Positions 20,835 through 34,685 are shown, counted from the first letter of the stretch. The stretch is 64,000 nt of DNA from Sediminihabitans luteus (GCF_002797595.1 NZ_PGFE01000004.1:248001-312000); one strand, 5' to 3'. Notes: generated by a model not told the origin, from the sequence alone. Numbers and translations are program-made.

Positions 20835-22463
20835 ATGGCTGAGCTGACGATCCGGCCGGAGGAGATCCGGGCCGCTCTGGACAGCTTCGTGAAGTCCTAC
20901 GAGCCCGAGGGCACGGTCGCCGAGGAGGTGGGCCGTGTCGCCATGGCCGCCGACGGCATCGCGCAGGTCGAGGGCCTCCCGGGCGCGATGGCGAACGAGC
21001 TGCTGCGGTTCGAGGACGGGACCCTGGGTCTCGCGCTGAACCTCGACGTGCGCCAGATCGGTGTCGTCGTCCTCGGCGAGTTCACCGGCATCGAGGAGGG
21101 CCAGGAGGTCCGTCGCACGGGCGAGGTCCTCTCGGTCCCCGTCGGTGACGGCTACCTCGGCCGCGTCGTCGACCCGCTCGGCAACCCGATCGACGGCCTC
21201 GGCGAGCTCGAGACCGAGGGCCGCCGCGCCCTCGAGCTCCAGGCGCCGGGCGTCATGGACCGCAAGTCGGTCGACGAGCCGCTCCAGACGGGCCTCAAGG
21301 CGATCGACGCCATGATCCCGATCGGTCGCGGTCAGCGTCAGCTCATCATCGGCGACCGCCAGACCGGCAAGACCGCGATCGCGATCGACACGATCATCAA
21401 CCAGAAGGCGAACTGGGAGTCGGGCGACCCCAGCAAGCAGGTGCGCTGCATCTACGTCGCGATCGGTCAGAAGGGCTCGACCATCGCGTCGGTGCGCGGC
21501 GCCCTCGAGGAGGCCGGCGCGCTCGAGTACACGACGATCGTCGCCGCTCCCGCCTCGGACCCCGCGGGCTTCAAGTACCTCGCCCCGTACACCGGCTCGG
21601 CCATCGGCCAGCACTGGATGTACGGCGGCAAGCACGTCCTCATCGTGTTCGACGACCTGTCGAAGCAGGCCGAGGCGTACCGTGCCGTGTCGCTGCTGCT
21701 GCGTCGTCCGCCGGGGCGCGAGGCCTACCCGGGTGACGTCTTCTACCTGCACTCCCGTCTGCTCGAGCGTTGTGCGAAGCTCTCGGACGAGCTCGGCGGC
21801 GGTTCGATGACGGGTCTGCCGGTCATCGAGACCAAGGCCAACGACGTCTCGGCGTACATCCCGACGAACGTCATCTCGATCACCGACGGCCAGATCTTCC
21901 TGCAGTCGGACCTCTTCAACGCCGACCAGCGTCCCGCGGTCGACGTCGGCATCTCGGTGTCGCGCGTCGGTGGTGCGGCACAGGTCAAGGCCATGAAGCA
22001 GGTCTCCGGCACGCTCAAGCTCGAGCTCGCGCAGTTCCGTTCGCTCGAGGCGTTCGCGATGTTCGCGTCCGACCTCGACGCGGCCTCGCGCGGCCAGCTG
22101 CAGCGTGGTGCGGTGCTCATGGAACTGCTCAAGCAGGGCCAGTACACGCCGTACGCGGTCGAGGACCAGGTCGTCTCGATCTGGGCCGGCACCAAGGGCA
22201 AGCTCGACGACGTCCCGGTCGAGGACGTGCGTCGCTTCGAGTCCGAGCTGCTCGACCACCTGCGCCGCCACTCCGACGTCCTCGGCACGATCGCCTCGAC
22301 GGGCAAGCTCGTCAGCGAGACCGAGCAGGCTCTGAGCGACGCGGTCGACGAGTTCCGCAACGGCTTCCTGAAGGCGGACGGCTCGCCGCTCGTCGGCGGG
22401 GAGTCCGAGCAGGACGAGGTCGAGGTCGAGCAGGAGCAGATCGTTCGTCAGAAGAAGGCCTGA
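20835..22463 (+). CDS. atpA: ATP synthase F1 subunit alpha
   Basis: Non-catalytic nucleotide-binding subunit of the head. Walker A is GDRQTGKT with Lys179, and the regulatory core [15 protein letters not shown] and the conserved [11 protein letters not shown] are intact. The length of 542 exceeds the ~510 of E. coli. The excess is a C-terminal acidic extension after [11 protein letters not shown], rich in Glu/Gln/Val and ending in basic RQKKA. Mycobacterial alpha subunits also have a C-terminal extension that restrains ATP hydrolysis; whether this one acts alike is inference. AGGAGAAG at 20822-20829 sets the ATG at 20835. Confidence 0.97.
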   Translation: MAELTIRPEEIRAALDSFVKSYEPEGTVAEEVGRVAMAADGIAQVEGLPGAMANELLRFEDGTLGLALNLDVRQIGVVVLGEFTGIEEGQEVRRTGEVLSVPVGDGYLGRVVDPLGNPIDGLGELETEGRRALELQAPGVMDRKSVDEPLQTGLKAIDAMIPIGRGQRQLIIGDRQTGKTAIAIDTIINQKANWESGDPSKQVRCIYVAIGQKGSTIASVRGALEEAGALEYTTIVAAPASDPAGFKYLAPYTGSAIGQHWMYGGKHVLIVFDDLSKQAEAYRAVSLLLRRPPGREAYPGDVFYLHSRLLERCAKLSDELGGGSMTGLPVIETKANDVSAYIPTNVISITDGQIFLQSDLFNADQRPAVDVGISVSRVGGAAQVKAMKQVSGTLKLELAQFRSLEAFAMFASDLDAASRGQLQRGAVLMELLKQGQYTPYAVEDQVVSIWAGTKGKLDDVPVEDVRRFESELLDHLRRHSDVLGTIASTGKLVSETEQALSDAVDEFRNGFLKADGSPLVGGESEQDEVEVEQEQIVRQKKA

Positions 22464-22465
22464 CG

Positions 22466-23359
22466 ATGGCGGGATCCCAGCGCGTCTACAAGCAGCGGAT
22501 CAAGTCGACGCAGTCCCTCAAGAAGATGTTCCGCGCGCAGGAGCTCATCGCTGCGTCGCGCATCGGCAAGGCGCGCGCGCGCACGGCGGCAGCATCGCCG
22601 TACGCGCGGGCGCTGACCCGGGCCGTCTCCGCGGTCGCGTCGCACACGAACGTCACGCACCCGCTGACCTCCCCCCAGGAGTCGACGCGGGCCGCGGTCC
22701 TCGTGATCGCGTCCGACCGCGGCATGGCCGGCGCCTACTCGGCGTCGATCCTGCGCGAGGCCGAGCGTCTGATCGCGCGGCTCACGGGCGAGGGCAAGCA
22801 GGTCTCCCTGTACGCCTCCGGCCGGCGGGCGATCACGTACTTCCGGTTCCGCGGTCGTGAGCTCGCGGGCTCGTGGGCCGAGGGCTCGGACTCCCCGGAG
22901 TCGAGCACTGCGGCGGACATCTCGAGCACGCTGCTCGAGGCGTTCCTCGCGCCCGACTCCGAGGGTGGCGTCGGCGAGCTGCACGTCGTGCACACGCAGT
23001 TCGTGAACATGGTGACCCAGCGTCCGCGCGTGGTCCGCATGCTCCCGCTCGAGGTCGTCGAGGGCGTCTCGGTGCCGGGGGAGGACGACGTGCTCCCGCT
23101 GTACGACTTCGAGCCGTCGCCCGAGGCCGTGCTCGACGCGCTGCTGCCGCGGTACGTCCGCAGCCGCATCTTCAGCTGCCTGCTCGAGTCCGCGGCGTCG
23201 GAGCTCGCTGCCCGCCAGCGGGCGATGCACACCGCGGTCGACAACGCCGAGGACCTGATCCGGACGTACACGCGTCTGGCCAACCAGGCCCGCCAGGCGG
23301 ACATCACGCAGGAGATCTCCGAGATCGTCTCGGGCGCCGACGCGCTCGCGTCGGCGTGA
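22466..23359 (+). CDS. atpG: ATP synthase F1 subunit gamma
   Basis: Central rotor shaft. The 297-residue protein has the two terminal helices that form the coiled coil inside the head: N-terminal [19 protein letters not shown] and C-terminal [20 protein letters not shown] followed by [15 protein letters not shown], with the globular domain between ([18 protein letters not shown]). Clearly assigned by sequence and place. ATG at 22466 is 2 nt after the atpA stop, indicating coupling. Confidence 0.97.
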   Translation: MAGSQRVYKQRIKSTQSLKKMFRAQELIAASRIGKARARTAAASPYARALTRAVSAVASHTNVTHPLTSPQESTRAAVLVIASDRGMAGAYSASILREAERLIARLTGEGKQVSLYASGRRAITYFRFRGRELAGSWAEGSDSPESSTAADISSTLLEAFLAPDSEGGVGELHVVHTQFVNMVTQRPRVVRMLPLEVVEGVSVPGEDDVLPLYDFEPSPEAVLDALLPRYVRSRIFSCLLESAASELAARQRAMHTAVDNAEDLIRTYTRLANQARQADITQEISEIVSGADALASA

Positions 23360-23396
23360 GGCCCGTGCGCGACATGACCATCCAGACCAGCACTGA

Positions 23397-24920
<1,524 letters not shown>

Positions 24921-24932
24921 GACCCGCGTGCT

Positions 24933-24960
24933 GCTGCGCCCCGCCCCGGCGGGGCGCAGC
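24933..24960 (+). terminator. Hairpin between atpD and atpC
   Basis: A perfect 13-bp GC stem, 24933-24945 with 24948-24960, and a minimal loop, 13 nt after the atpD stop inside the operon. It may act as a partial terminator or a 3' stabiliser that lowers atpC expression relative to atpD. Confidence 0.5.
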
Positions 24961-25011
24961 ACCCGGGGTCCCGGTGACCCGTACGGCCGACCCGCTTCCA
25001 AGGAGTTCCCA

Positions 25012-25290
25012 GTGGCACATCTGAACGTGGACGTCGTCGCGACGGACCGCAAGGTCTGGTCGGGCGAGGCTCGCATGGTGAGCGCCCCCGCCGCCGACGG
25101 CGAGATCGGCATCCTCGCAGGGCACTCGCCGCTCCTGGCGGTGCTGCGTCAGGGTGCGCTGCGCATCACCCCGACCGACGGCGAGGCGCTCAGCGCGACC
25201 GTCTCCGGTGGGTTCATCTCGGTCGACGACAACCAGGTGACCATCGTCGCGGACGACGTCGAGGTCGCCACGGCGACCGCCGGACGCTGA
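25012..25290 (+). CDS. atpC: ATP synthase F1 subunit epsilon (short form)
   Basis: Rotor subunit at the foot of gamma. The 92 residues cover the N-terminal beta-sandwich (LNVDVVATDRKVWSGEARMV, GEIGILAGHSPLLAVL, GGFISVDDNQVTIVAD) and then stop. The C-terminal two-helix arm found in the 120-140-residue forms, which can block ATP hydrolysis, is missing. The ORF ends naturally, with no sign of a frameshift. AAGGAG at 25000-25005 with a 6-nt spacer sets the GTG at 25012. Last gene of the atp operon; the DUF2550 gene follows after 13 nt. Confidence 0.95.
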   Translation: MAHLNVDVVATDRKVWSGEARMVSAPAADGEIGILAGHSPLLAVLRQGALRITPTDGEALSATVSGGFISVDDNQVTIVADDVEVATATAGR

Positions 25291-25303
25291 GCGAGGCCCT
25301 CGC

Positions 25304-25720
25304 GTGACGCCCGTCGCCTGGACCGCGGTCGTGCTGGTCGCGGTCGTGCTGGTGGCCGTGGTGCTGGGTGCCGTGCGCCTGCGCGGGCTCAACCGGCGGC
25401 TCGGCTCGTTCGAGTGCGGCCTGCGTGCGGGCGGTTCGCGCACGGGCTGGGTCGCGGGCGTCGCGGTGTACGGCGCGGGGCGCATCGACTGGTGGCGCTA
25501 CTGGTCCGTGTCGGTGCGTCCGGCCCGGGTCTGGCGTCGCGAGGAGGTCCTCGTCAAGGGCCGCGTCCCGCTCGACTCGGTCGGGCAGCAGGACCAGTAC
25601 CTCGTGCAGTGCACCTGTGCGGGGGAGGAGCTCGAGCTCGTCATGTCGACCGAGGCGTACGCCGGGCTCACCGCCTGGCTCGAGGCCGCACCGCCGAGCG
25701 TGCGCGGCCTCGTGGTCTGA
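25304..25720 (+). CDS. DUF2550 domain-containing membrane protein
   Basis: A 138-residue protein with one N-terminal hydrophobic segment (about 4-24) and a compact polar domain containing GSFECGLR and the tryptophan-rich RIDWWRYWSVSVRPARVWRR. This is the actinobacterial DUF2550 family, usually found right after atpC. The function is unknown; the topology suggests a membrane-anchored cytoplasmic or surface domain. It probably shares the atp transcript, being only 13 nt behind atpC. The stop begins a 16-bp tandem duplication. Confidence 0.85.
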   Translation: MTPVAWTAVVLVAVVLVAVVLGAVRLRGLNRRLGSFECGLRAGGSRTGWVAGVAVYGAGRIDWWRYWSVSVRPARVWRREEVLVKGRVPLDSVGQQDQYLVQCTCAGEELELVMSTEAYAGLTAWLEAAPPSVRGLVV

Positions 25721-25750
25721 CCCGCCCGTCGTCCGACCCGCCCGTCGTCC
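25719..25750 (+). repeat. 16-bp direct duplication at a stop codon
   Basis: GACCCGCCCGTCGTCC occurs twice, at 25719-25734 and 25735-25750. It begins inside the DUF2550 stop codon (25718-25720). Confidence 0.75.
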
Positions 25751-25822
25751 GGCCGGGCCGTCCGCCGTGCCAGCCACGCGTCGTCCGAAGGTCGGCGCGA
25801 ACCATCGTCGAGGGGACGTCCC

Positions 25823-26518
25823 GTGAGGCTCGTCGTGGCGGAGTGCTCCGCCCACTACACCGGCCGGCTCTCGGCCCACCTGCCGCTCGCGCGGCGGCTG
25901 ATCGTCGTCAAGGCCGACGGCAGCGTGCTGCTGCACTCGGACGGCGGCTCGTACAAGCCGCTCAACTGGATGAGCCCGCCGTGCGCCATGGCGACGACGG
26001 CGCCCGACGACGTCGCGCGCGAGCGTGGCGTGACGGCGGTGTGGACCGTGCAGCACGCCAAGAGCGACGACCGTCTCGAGATCGAGCTGCACGAGGTCTT
26101 CCACGACAGCGCGCACGAGCTCGGGGTCGACCCGGGCCTGATCAAGGACGGCGTCGAGGCGCACCTGCAGGAGATGCTCGCGGCGCAGATCACGCTGCTC
26201 GGCGACGGGCACACCCTCGTGCGGCGCGAGTACATGACCGCGATCGGCCCGGTCGACATCCTCGCCAAGGACCCGACCGGGGCGTCGGTCGCGATCGAGA
26301 TCAAGCGGCGCGGCGACATCGACGGCGTCGAGCAGCTCACGCGGTACCTCGACCTCATGAACCGTGACCCCTTGCTGGCGCCCGTGCGCGGGATCTTCGC
26401 GGCGCAGGAGATCAAGCCGCAGGCGCGCGTGCTGGCCACGGACCGCGGCATCGAGTGCCTCATCCTCGACTACGACGCCATGAAGGGCGTCGACGACGTC
26501 GACTCGCGTCTCTTCTGA
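25823..26518 (+). CDS. nucS: Endonuclease NucS (EndoMS)
   Basis: Mismatch-specific endonuclease of Actinobacteria and archaea, which replaces MutS/MutL repair by cutting both strands at G:T, G:G and T:T mismatches. The 231-residue protein has an N-terminal DNA-binding/dimer domain and a C-terminal RecB-like nuclease domain with Asp145 (GPVDIL) and Glu159-Ile-Lys161 (AIEIKRRG) as the D-ExK catalytic set. The C-terminus SRLF resembles the sliding-clamp-binding tail of characterised NucS proteins. GTG at 25823 with GAGGGGA upstream. Its location after atpC-DUF2550 is the conserved one. Confidence 0.95.
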   Translation: MRLVVAECSAHYTGRLSAHLPLARRLIVVKADGSVLLHSDGGSYKPLNWMSPPCAMATTAPDDVARERGVTAVWTVQHAKSDDRLEIELHEVFHDSAHELGVDPGLIKDGVEAHLQEMLAAQITLLGDGHTLVRREYMTAIGPVDILAKDPTGASVAIEIKRRGDIDGVEQLTRYLDLMNRDPLLAPVRGIFAAQEIKPQARVLATDRGIECLILDYDAMKGVDDVDSRLF

Positions 26519-26559
26519 GGTTCGTCCCGGCTTTTGTGCAGGGCCCGGAGGAAGTGCGC

Positions 26560-26565
26560 CACAAT
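26560..26565 (+). promoter_or_regulatory. -10 box of nagA (leaderless)
   Basis: CACAAT ends 6 nt before the nagA ATG at 26572. GGAG between them is too close to the start to act as a ribosome site. Confidence 0.5.
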
Positions 26566-26571
26566 GGAGGC

Positions 26572-27855
26572 ATGACCTCCACGCCCGCCCCGGTTCCCTC
26601 GTCCGCGACGTCGCCCACGGGTGCGACGTCCCCGTTCGCGCTCCGCGGTCGCGTCGTGACGCCCGACTCCGTGATCGACGACGGCGTCGTGGTCGTGGAC
26701 GGCAGCGAGATCACGTGGGTGGGCCCGGCCGCGGACGCCGACCGGTCGGGTCACGCGGACGTCGTGGCCGCCGCGGTCGTGCCGGACGAGGGGACGGTCC
26801 TGCTGCCCGGGCTCGTGGACGTGCACTGCCACGGCGGTGGCGGCGCGAGCTTTCCGGACGCCACGACCTCCGACGAGGCGCGCGTCGCGGCGCGCGAGCA
26901 CCTGCGCCACGGCACGACGTCGCTCGTCGGCTCGCTCGTGACGGCCGATCCCGCGACGCTGCTCGCGCGGGCCGCGGTGCTCGGCGAGCTCGTCGACGCG
27001 GGCGACCTCGCCGGGATCCACCTCGAGGGTCCGTTCCTGTCGGAGGTCCGTTGCGGTGCGCAGAACCCTGCCGACATGCTCGCGGGCGACCCGGAGCTCG
27101 TGCGGGCGATCGACCGTGCCGCGGGTGGTCACCTGAGCACCATGACGATCGCGCCCGAGGTGCCGGGGATCGTGGGGGACGACTCCGTGATCGACGCGCT
27201 CGCCGGCGTCGGCGCGGTCCCGTCGGTCGGGCACACGGACGCCTCGACCGAGCAGACCGAGGCCGCGATCGTCCAGGTGCTCGCGGCGCTCGTCGCCTCG
27301 GGCGCGGCCGCGCGCGGCGTGCGTCCCACGGCGACGCACCTGTTCAACGGCATGCGGCCGCTGCACCACCGCGAGCCCGGACCGATCGCCGCGTGCCTCG
27401 CGGCCGCCGCGCGCGGCGAGCTCGCGGTCGAGCTCGTCTCGGACGGCACGCACCTCGCGCACGGCACCGCACGCAGCGTGTTCGACATGGTCGGCGCCGA
27501 GAACGTCGTGCTCGTGACCGACGCGATGGCCGCTGCCGGGATGGCCGACGGCTCGTACGAGCTGGGCCCGATGTCGGTCACGGTCGCGGACGGCGTCGCC
27601 CGCCTGACCGAGGGCGGCGCGATCGCCGGGGGCACCTACCACCTGCTCGACGTGGTGCGCGAGACCGTGCAGGCCGGCGTGGCTCTCGTCGACGCTGTAC
27701 GCTCCGCCTCGCTCACGCCCGCCGGGGTGCTCGGGCGCACCGACGTGGGGGCGCTCGAGGCCGGGCGCCGCGCCGACGTCGTGGTCGTGGACGCCGATCT
27801 GCGCCCGTTGTCGGTGGTGCGCGCAGGCGTCGAGGTGCTCGCGACCGAGGCATGA
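26572..27855 (+). CDS. nagA: N-acetylglucosamine-6-phosphate deacetylase
   Basis: Amidohydrolase that converts GlcNAc-6-phosphate to glucosamine-6-phosphate and acetate, used for chitin-derived sugars and wall recycling. The 427-residue protein shows the metal site DVHCHGGGG, the metal-binding glutamate context HLEGPFL, the histidines in GHTDAS and THLFNGM, and the catalytic aspartate in LVTDAMAAAG. The N-terminal ~20 residues are a Ser/Thr/Pro extension not needed for the fold. Apparently leaderless. No nagB or PTS gene is nearby; the downstream gene is a beta-glucosidase. Confidence 0.94.
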   Translation: MTSTPAPVPSSATSPTGATSPFALRGRVVTPDSVIDDGVVVVDGSEITWVGPAADADRSGHADVVAAAVVPDEGTVLLPGLVDVHCHGGGGASFPDATTSDEARVAAREHLRHGTTSLVGSLVTADPATLLARAAVLGELVDAGDLAGIHLEGPFLSEVRCGAQNPADMLAGDPELVRAIDRAAGGHLSTMTIAPEVPGIVGDDSVIDALAGVGAVPSVGHTDASTEQTEAAIVQVLAALVASGAAARGVRPTATHLFNGMRPLHHREPGPIAACLAAAARGELAVELVSDGTHLAHGTARSVFDMVGAENVVLVTDAMAAAGMADGSYELGPMSVTVADGVARLTEGGAIAGGTYHLLDVVRETVQAGVALVDAVRSASLTPAGVLGRTDVGALEAGRRADVVVVDADLRPLSVVRAGVEVLATEA

Positions 27856-27873
27856 CCGTGCCGGATCGCTCCT

Positions 27874-27963
27874 GACGACGGTCTTCGGGACGACCGCCTT
27901 CGTGACGACGGCCTTCGGGATGATGGCCTTCGTGACGACGGTCTTCCCGAGGACGCGTTTCCT
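27874..27963. repeat. 15-bp tandem repeat, six copies
   Basis: Units start every 15 bp from 27874 to 27949 with consensus GACGACGGTCTTCGG; the last copies diverge. It lies in the 230-nt gap between nagA and the beta-glucosidase gene. Being a multiple of three it stays open in several frames but has no start or ribosome site of its own. Confidence 0.8.
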
Positions 27964-28023
27964 GGGGACCGGCCGACGGACGCGGGCGTCGCGGCGGCAG
28001 GTCGCGCGGCGCCCGGTCTCCGG

Positions 28024-28029
28024 TAGGCT
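28024..28029 (+). promoter_or_regulatory. -10 box of the beta-glucosidase gene
   Basis: TAGGCT, 14 nt before the CelR-like operator and 56 nt before the gene. Confidence 0.45.
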
Positions 28030-28043
28030 GTCGAATCGATACG

Positions 28044-28057
28044 TGAGAGCGCTTCCA
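28044..28057. promoter_or_regulatory. CelR/CebR-type (LacI family) operator
   Basis: TGAGAGCGCTTCCA matches 12 of 14 positions of the CelR site TGGGAGCGCTCCCA described for cellulase genes of actinomycetes. The core GAGCGCTC is intact except for one base. It sits at about +9 to +22 of the transcript, where a bound repressor would block the polymerase until cellobiose releases it. Confidence 0.75.
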
Positions 28058-28085
28058 CTGCTTTCCCCTCGACACAAGGAGCACC

Positions 28086-29624
28086 GTGAGCAACGACGCC
28101 GCCCCGCCCGCCCTGACGCCCGCCGAGAGCACGCACCCTGGGAGCGCGCCCGCGGAGGTCGGGTCGGCGACACAGCCCGCCGGCGCCGCGCTGCGCCGCT
28201 TCCCCGACGGCTTCGTCTGGGGGTCGGCGACCGCCGCGTACCAGATCGAGGGTGCCGCGGCCGAGGGCGGCCGCACGCCCTCGATCTGGGACACGTACTC
28301 CCACACACCCGGTCGCACGCTCAACGGCGACACGGGCGACGTCGCGGACGACCACTACCACCGGTGGCCCGAGGACGTGCAGCACGTCACGGACCTCGGT
28401 CTCGACGCGTACCGCTTCTCGATCTCCTGGTCGCGCGTCCAGCCCGGGGGCAGCGGGCCGTTCAACGATGAGGGCATCGCGTTCTACTCGACGCTCGTCG
28501 ACGCGCTCGTCGAGGCGGGCGTCAGGCCCGTGGTGACGCTCTACCACTGGGACCTGCCGCAGGAGCTCGAGGACGAGGGCGGGTGGGCCGTGCGCTCGAC
28601 CGCCTACGCGTTCGCGGAGTACGCGCGCCGCATGGCGCGCGAGCTGGGCGATCGCGTCGACGTGTGGACGACCCTCAACGAGCCCTGGTGCTCGGCCTAC
28701 CTGGGCTACGCGTCCGGCGTGCACGCGCCGGGCCGCACCGAGCCGGCCGCGGCCCTCGCGGCGGTGCACCACCTCAACCTCGCGCACGGTCTCGCATGCC
28801 TCGCGATCCGCGACGAGCTCGGCGCGGACGCGAAGACCTCCGTGACGCTCAACCTGCACGTCGCGCGGCCGGCCGACCCGTCGTCCGCCGCCGACCTCGA
28901 CGCGGTGCGCAAGGTCGACGCGCTTGCGAACCGTGCGTTCCTCGGCCCGCTCCTGGAGGGCGCGTACCCGGACGACCTGCTCGCCGACACCGCGCACGTG
29001 AGCGACTGGTCGTTCGTGCAGGAGGGCGACCTCGCGATCACGCGCCAGCCGATCGACGTGCTCGGGGTCAACTACTACTCGACCGCCACGGTGCGGCACT
29101 TCGACGGCGACGGCGAGCGGCAGCAGAACGACGGCCACGGCGCGTCGGCGGCGACGCCGTGGGTCGGGGTGACCGACGTCGAGTTCGTCGAGCAGCCGGG
29201 GCCGTCGACGGCGATGGGCTGGAACATCGACCCCACGGGGATGACCGAGCTCCTGTGCTCGATCGCGGAGTCGTACCCCGAGCAGCCGCTCATGGTGACC
29301 GAGAACGGCGCGGCGTTCGACGACGTGGTCTCGCCGGACGGTCGCGTGCACGACGACCGCCGCGTCGCCTACCTGCACGACCACGTGGACGCGGTCGGGA
29401 TCGCGATCGACCGCGGTGCCGACGTCCGCGGGTACTTCGCGTGGTCGCTCCTGGACAACTTCGAGTGGGGCTACGGCTACGACCGGCGCTTCGGCATCAT
29501 CCGGGTCGACTACGCGACCCAGGAGCGCACCTGGAAGGACTCGGCGCACTGGTACCGGGAGCTCGCCACGACGGGGACGCTGCCCGCCCCGACGCGACAC
29601 GCCCGTGAGGGCGACACGCCGTGA
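28086..29624 (+). CDS. GH1 beta-glucosidase
   Basis: Retaining glycosidase that splits cellobiose and other beta-glucosides. The 512-residue protein has the N-terminal [19 protein letters not shown] signature, the acid/base Glu199 in TLNEPW, the nucleophile Glu406 in VTENG, and the substrate-binding [15 protein letters not shown] near the C-terminus. A ~35-residue disordered N-terminal extension precedes the fold. No signal peptide, so it acts in the cytoplasm on imported sugars. GTG at 28086 with AAGGAG at 28076-28081. The operator upstream suggests cellobiose control. A strong terminator follows. Confidence 0.94.
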   Translation: MSNDAAPPALTPAESTHPGSAPAEVGSATQPAGAALRRFPDGFVWGSATAAYQIEGAAAEGGRTPSIWDTYSHTPGRTLNGDTGDVADDHYHRWPEDVQHVTDLGLDAYRFSISWSRVQPGGSGPFNDEGIAFYSTLVDALVEAGVRPVVTLYHWDLPQELEDEGGWAVRSTAYAFAEYARRMARELGDRVDVWTTLNEPWCSAYLGYASGVHAPGRTEPAAALAAVHHLNLAHGLACLAIRDELGADAKTSVTLNLHVARPADPSSAADLDAVRKVDALANRAFLGPLLEGAYPDDLLADTAHVSDWSFVQEGDLAITRQPIDVLGVNYYSTATVRHFDGDGERQQNDGHGASAATPWVGVTDVEFVEQPGPSTAMGWNIDPTGMTELLCSIAESYPEQPLMVTENGAAFDDVVSPDGRVHDDRRVAYLHDHVDAVGIAIDRGADVRGYFAWSLLDNFEWGYGYDRRFGIIRVDYATQERTWKDSAHWYRELATTGTLPAPTRHAREGDTP

Positions 29625-29656
29625 GTTCCGCGTGACGTGACCGACAGGATCGGCTC

Positions 29657-29692
29657 CGACGGGGCCCCGGGCGAAGGCCCGGGGCCCCGTCG
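29657..29692 (+). terminator. Terminator after the beta-glucosidase gene
   Basis: A perfect 16-bp GC-rich stem, 29657-29672 with 29677-29692, closed by the tetraloop GAAG. Confidence 0.8.
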
Positions 29693-29932
29693 CGCGTCCG
29701 GGCGAGGGCGCGGACGTCGCGTGCGTGGCACCGTCCGCAGGCTGTGGACGGCCCTTCTCCCCACCCTGTGGACGGGGTGCCGGGAAGCGCTCGAATCCGC
29801 GCGCGACACGCGTACGGACCGGTGGACGCAGCGGTGCGCGAAGGGCGTGTCAGAGGGTCGGAGGATGATGGTGAGCACGGTCCGGAGGGCTCCTCGCGCG
29901 GGTTCGCCGGACGCGGGCGGGTGAAGTCGCGA

Positions 29933-29978
29933 CACGACATGTAGTGCTGTGGCGGACCGTCGAGCACTAGGTATAGTG
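29933..29978 (+). promoter_or_regulatory. Two NrdR-like boxes and the nrd promoter
   Basis: CACGACATGTAGTG (29933-29946) and CACTAGGTATAGTG (29965-29978) share the CAC..TAGTG pattern of NrdR boxes. They are 32 bp apart, about three helical turns, as is usual for NrdR pairs. The second box covers TATAGT (29972-29977), the likely -10 element, so NrdR binding would block the promoter when dNTPs are ample. nrdR itself is not in the window. Confidence 0.7.
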
Positions 29979-30110
29979 GTTTTCACGCCGGGGGAGAGAT
30001 CGTCTCCGGTGAATCACACGATCGTAGTTCCATCCGTGTCCTTCGAGGTCAGAGGCCTGAGCCTCCCTCTCCCAGGACCGGTTCGACCCCCACGAGACGA
30101 GGAGACTCAC

Positions 30111-30353
30111 ATGAGCGTCACGGTCTACAGCAAGCCGGCCTGCGTCCAGTGCGACGCGACGTACCGAGCCCTCGACAAGAAGGGCGTCGAGTACTCGGTC
30201 GTCGACATCAGCCAGGACGCGGAGGCGCTCGAGCTCGTCCGCGGCCTCGGCTACATGCAGGCTCCCGTCGTCATCGCCGGCGACACGCACTGGTCGGGGT
30301 TCCGTCCGGACCAGATCAGCGCCCTCGCGGCGAAGGCCGACGTCGTCGCCTGA
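30111..30353 (+). CDS. nrdH: Glutaredoxin-like protein NrdH
   Basis: Small redoxin that reduces the active-site disulfide of NrdE, taking electrons from thioredoxin reductase. The 80 residues hold the redox motif Cys11-Val-Gln-Cys14 and the substrate-contact stretch GYMQAPVVI then HWSGFRPDQI, which mark NrdH rather than glutaredoxin. ATG at 30111 has GAGGAG upstream. First gene of nrdHIEF; a hairpin stands between it and nrdI. Confidence 0.97.
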   Translation: MSVTVYSKPACVQCDATYRALDKKGVEYSVVDISQDAEALELVRGLGYMQAPVVIAGDTHWSGFRPDQISALAAKADVVA

Positions 30354-30388
30354 CGGGACACCCGTCGTCCGCCCCTTCCGGGGGCATC

Positions 30389-30416
30389 GCGTCGGCCGCC
30401 CGCCCGCGGCCGACGC
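30389..30416 (+). other. Hairpin between nrdH and nrdI
   Basis: A perfect 11-bp stem, 30389-30399 with 30406-30416, and a 6-nt loop, within the 119-nt gap. It may tune the amounts of NrdH relative to the rest of the operon by stabilising the 3' end or partial termination. Confidence 0.5.
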
Positions 30417-30472
30417 AGCAGTCCAGCAGAACCCGAGCAGCCAGCGCCGCGGCGCAGTGAGCGAGGTGCGAC

Positions 30473-30900
30473 GTGGGAGACCTCGTCTACTTCTCGAGCG
30501 TCTCGGACAACACGCACCGGTTCGTCCAGCGACTCCACCTCGGTGACCTGGGCATCGGGGTGCACCGGATCCCGCTGCGCCCCGCGGACGGGTTCCTCAC
30601 CGTCGAGGAGCCCTACGTGCTGGTGGTCCCGACCTACGGGGGCGGGAACGAGGGCGGGGCCGTGCCCCGCCAGGTCGTGAAGTTCTTGAACGATCCACAC
30701 AACCGGTCGTTGATCCGTGGCGTCATCGCCGCGGGCAACACCAACTTCGGCGAGGCGTACTGCATCGCGGGGGACATCATCTCCGCCAAGTGCGCCGTGC
30801 CCTACCTCTACGCATTCGAACTACTGGGAACAGCCGAGGACGTCACGCGCGTCCGCGACGGATTGGGACGATTTTGGCAACGACAGTCACGGATCCCGGC

Positions 30901-30904
<4 letters not shown>
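30473..30904 (+). CDS. nrdI: Flavodoxin-like protein NrdI
   Basis: FMN protein that delivers an oxidant to the dimanganese site of NrdF to form its tyrosyl radical. The 143-residue protein starts with the FMN-phosphate loop [12 protein letters not shown] and has the family stretches [10 protein letters not shown] and [20 protein letters not shown] at 30473 with GAGG nearby. The stop overlaps the nrdE ATG (ATGA), so translation is coupled. Confidence 0.96.
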
Positions 30905-34126
<3,222 letters not shown>

Positions 34127-34141
34127 GTCCTACGCGTGCGC

Positions 34142-34169
34142 ACGGCCCCGAGGTGGACCTCGGGGCCGT
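34142..34169. terminator. Terminator after nrdF
   Basis: A perfect 13-bp stem, 34142-34154 with 34157-34169. It lies between the convergent nrdF and phosphoribosyltransferase genes, so it may serve both. Confidence 0.7.
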
Positions 34170-34184
34170 TCGCATGCCCGGAGC

Positions 34185-34679
34185 TCAGTCAGCCGGGCGC
34201 TCGCGCGCCCCGGCCACGGGAGGCTCGGCGGACCACGGGAACGTGATCCACAGGTCCGTGTCCTTCCACGAGTAGTCCGGGCGGACGACGGAGCGGGGCT
34301 TGGCGTAGAGCACCGCGGATCGCGCCTCGGCGGCCTGGCCCTCGAGCATCTCCATGACGAGGGCGAGCGTGCGGCCCGAGTCGGCGACGTCGTCGACCAC
34401 CAGCACCTTCAGCCCCGGCAGCTCGGAGGTGTCCATGAGCGGCGGGAGCACGCGCGGGTCGGGCAGCGTCATGCCGATGTCGGTGTAGAACTCGACGTTG
34501 AGGGTGCCCACGCCCTTGGTCCCCAGCGCGTACGCGACCGCGCCGCCGGGCAGCAGCCCGCCGCGCGCGACCGCGATCACGACGTCGGGGTCGAACCCGC
34601 TCGCGACCACCTGCTCGGCGAGCTCGCGCACCGCCACGCCGAACGTCTCCCAGGTCAGGACCTCGCGCTCCTCGCTCAT
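34185..34679 (-). CDS. Phosphoribosyltransferase
   Basis: A type I PRTase of 164 residues with the PRPP-binding motif VLVVDDVADSGRTL and the loop AVARGGLLPGG. It resembles xanthine/hypoxanthine-guanine phosphoribosyltransferases that attach purine bases to PRPP; the base used cannot be settled from sequence. ATG at 34679. Upstream, TAGGGT on the minus strand (34691-34686) ends 6 nt before the ATG, suggesting a leaderless mRNA. It sits beside nrdF, which also concerns nucleotides, but on the opposite strand. Confidence 0.85.
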   Translation of the reverse strand: MSEEREVLTWETFGVAVRELAEQVVASGFDPDVVIAVARGGLLPGGAVAYALGTKGVGTLNVEFYTDIGMTLPDPRVLPPLMDTSELPGLKVLVVDDVADSGRTLALVMEMLEGQAAEARSAVLYAKPRSVVRPDYSWKDTDLWITFPWSAEPPVAGARERPAD

Positions 34680-34685
34680 GCGTCG

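Larger units (their letters stand above)
29625..30110. other. Spacer between the beta-glucosidase gene and nrdH
   Basis: No convincing gene. It holds a strong terminator (29657-29692), two TGTGGACGG words (29743, 29767), two NrdR-like boxes with the nrd -10 box (29933-29978), and a leader of about 125 nt before nrdH. Confidence 0.6.

Noticed and set aside
29743-29775. TGTGGACGG words resembling DnaA boxes
   Set aside because: Only two imperfect copies, no AT-rich region and no dnaA/dnaN context. Not an origin.
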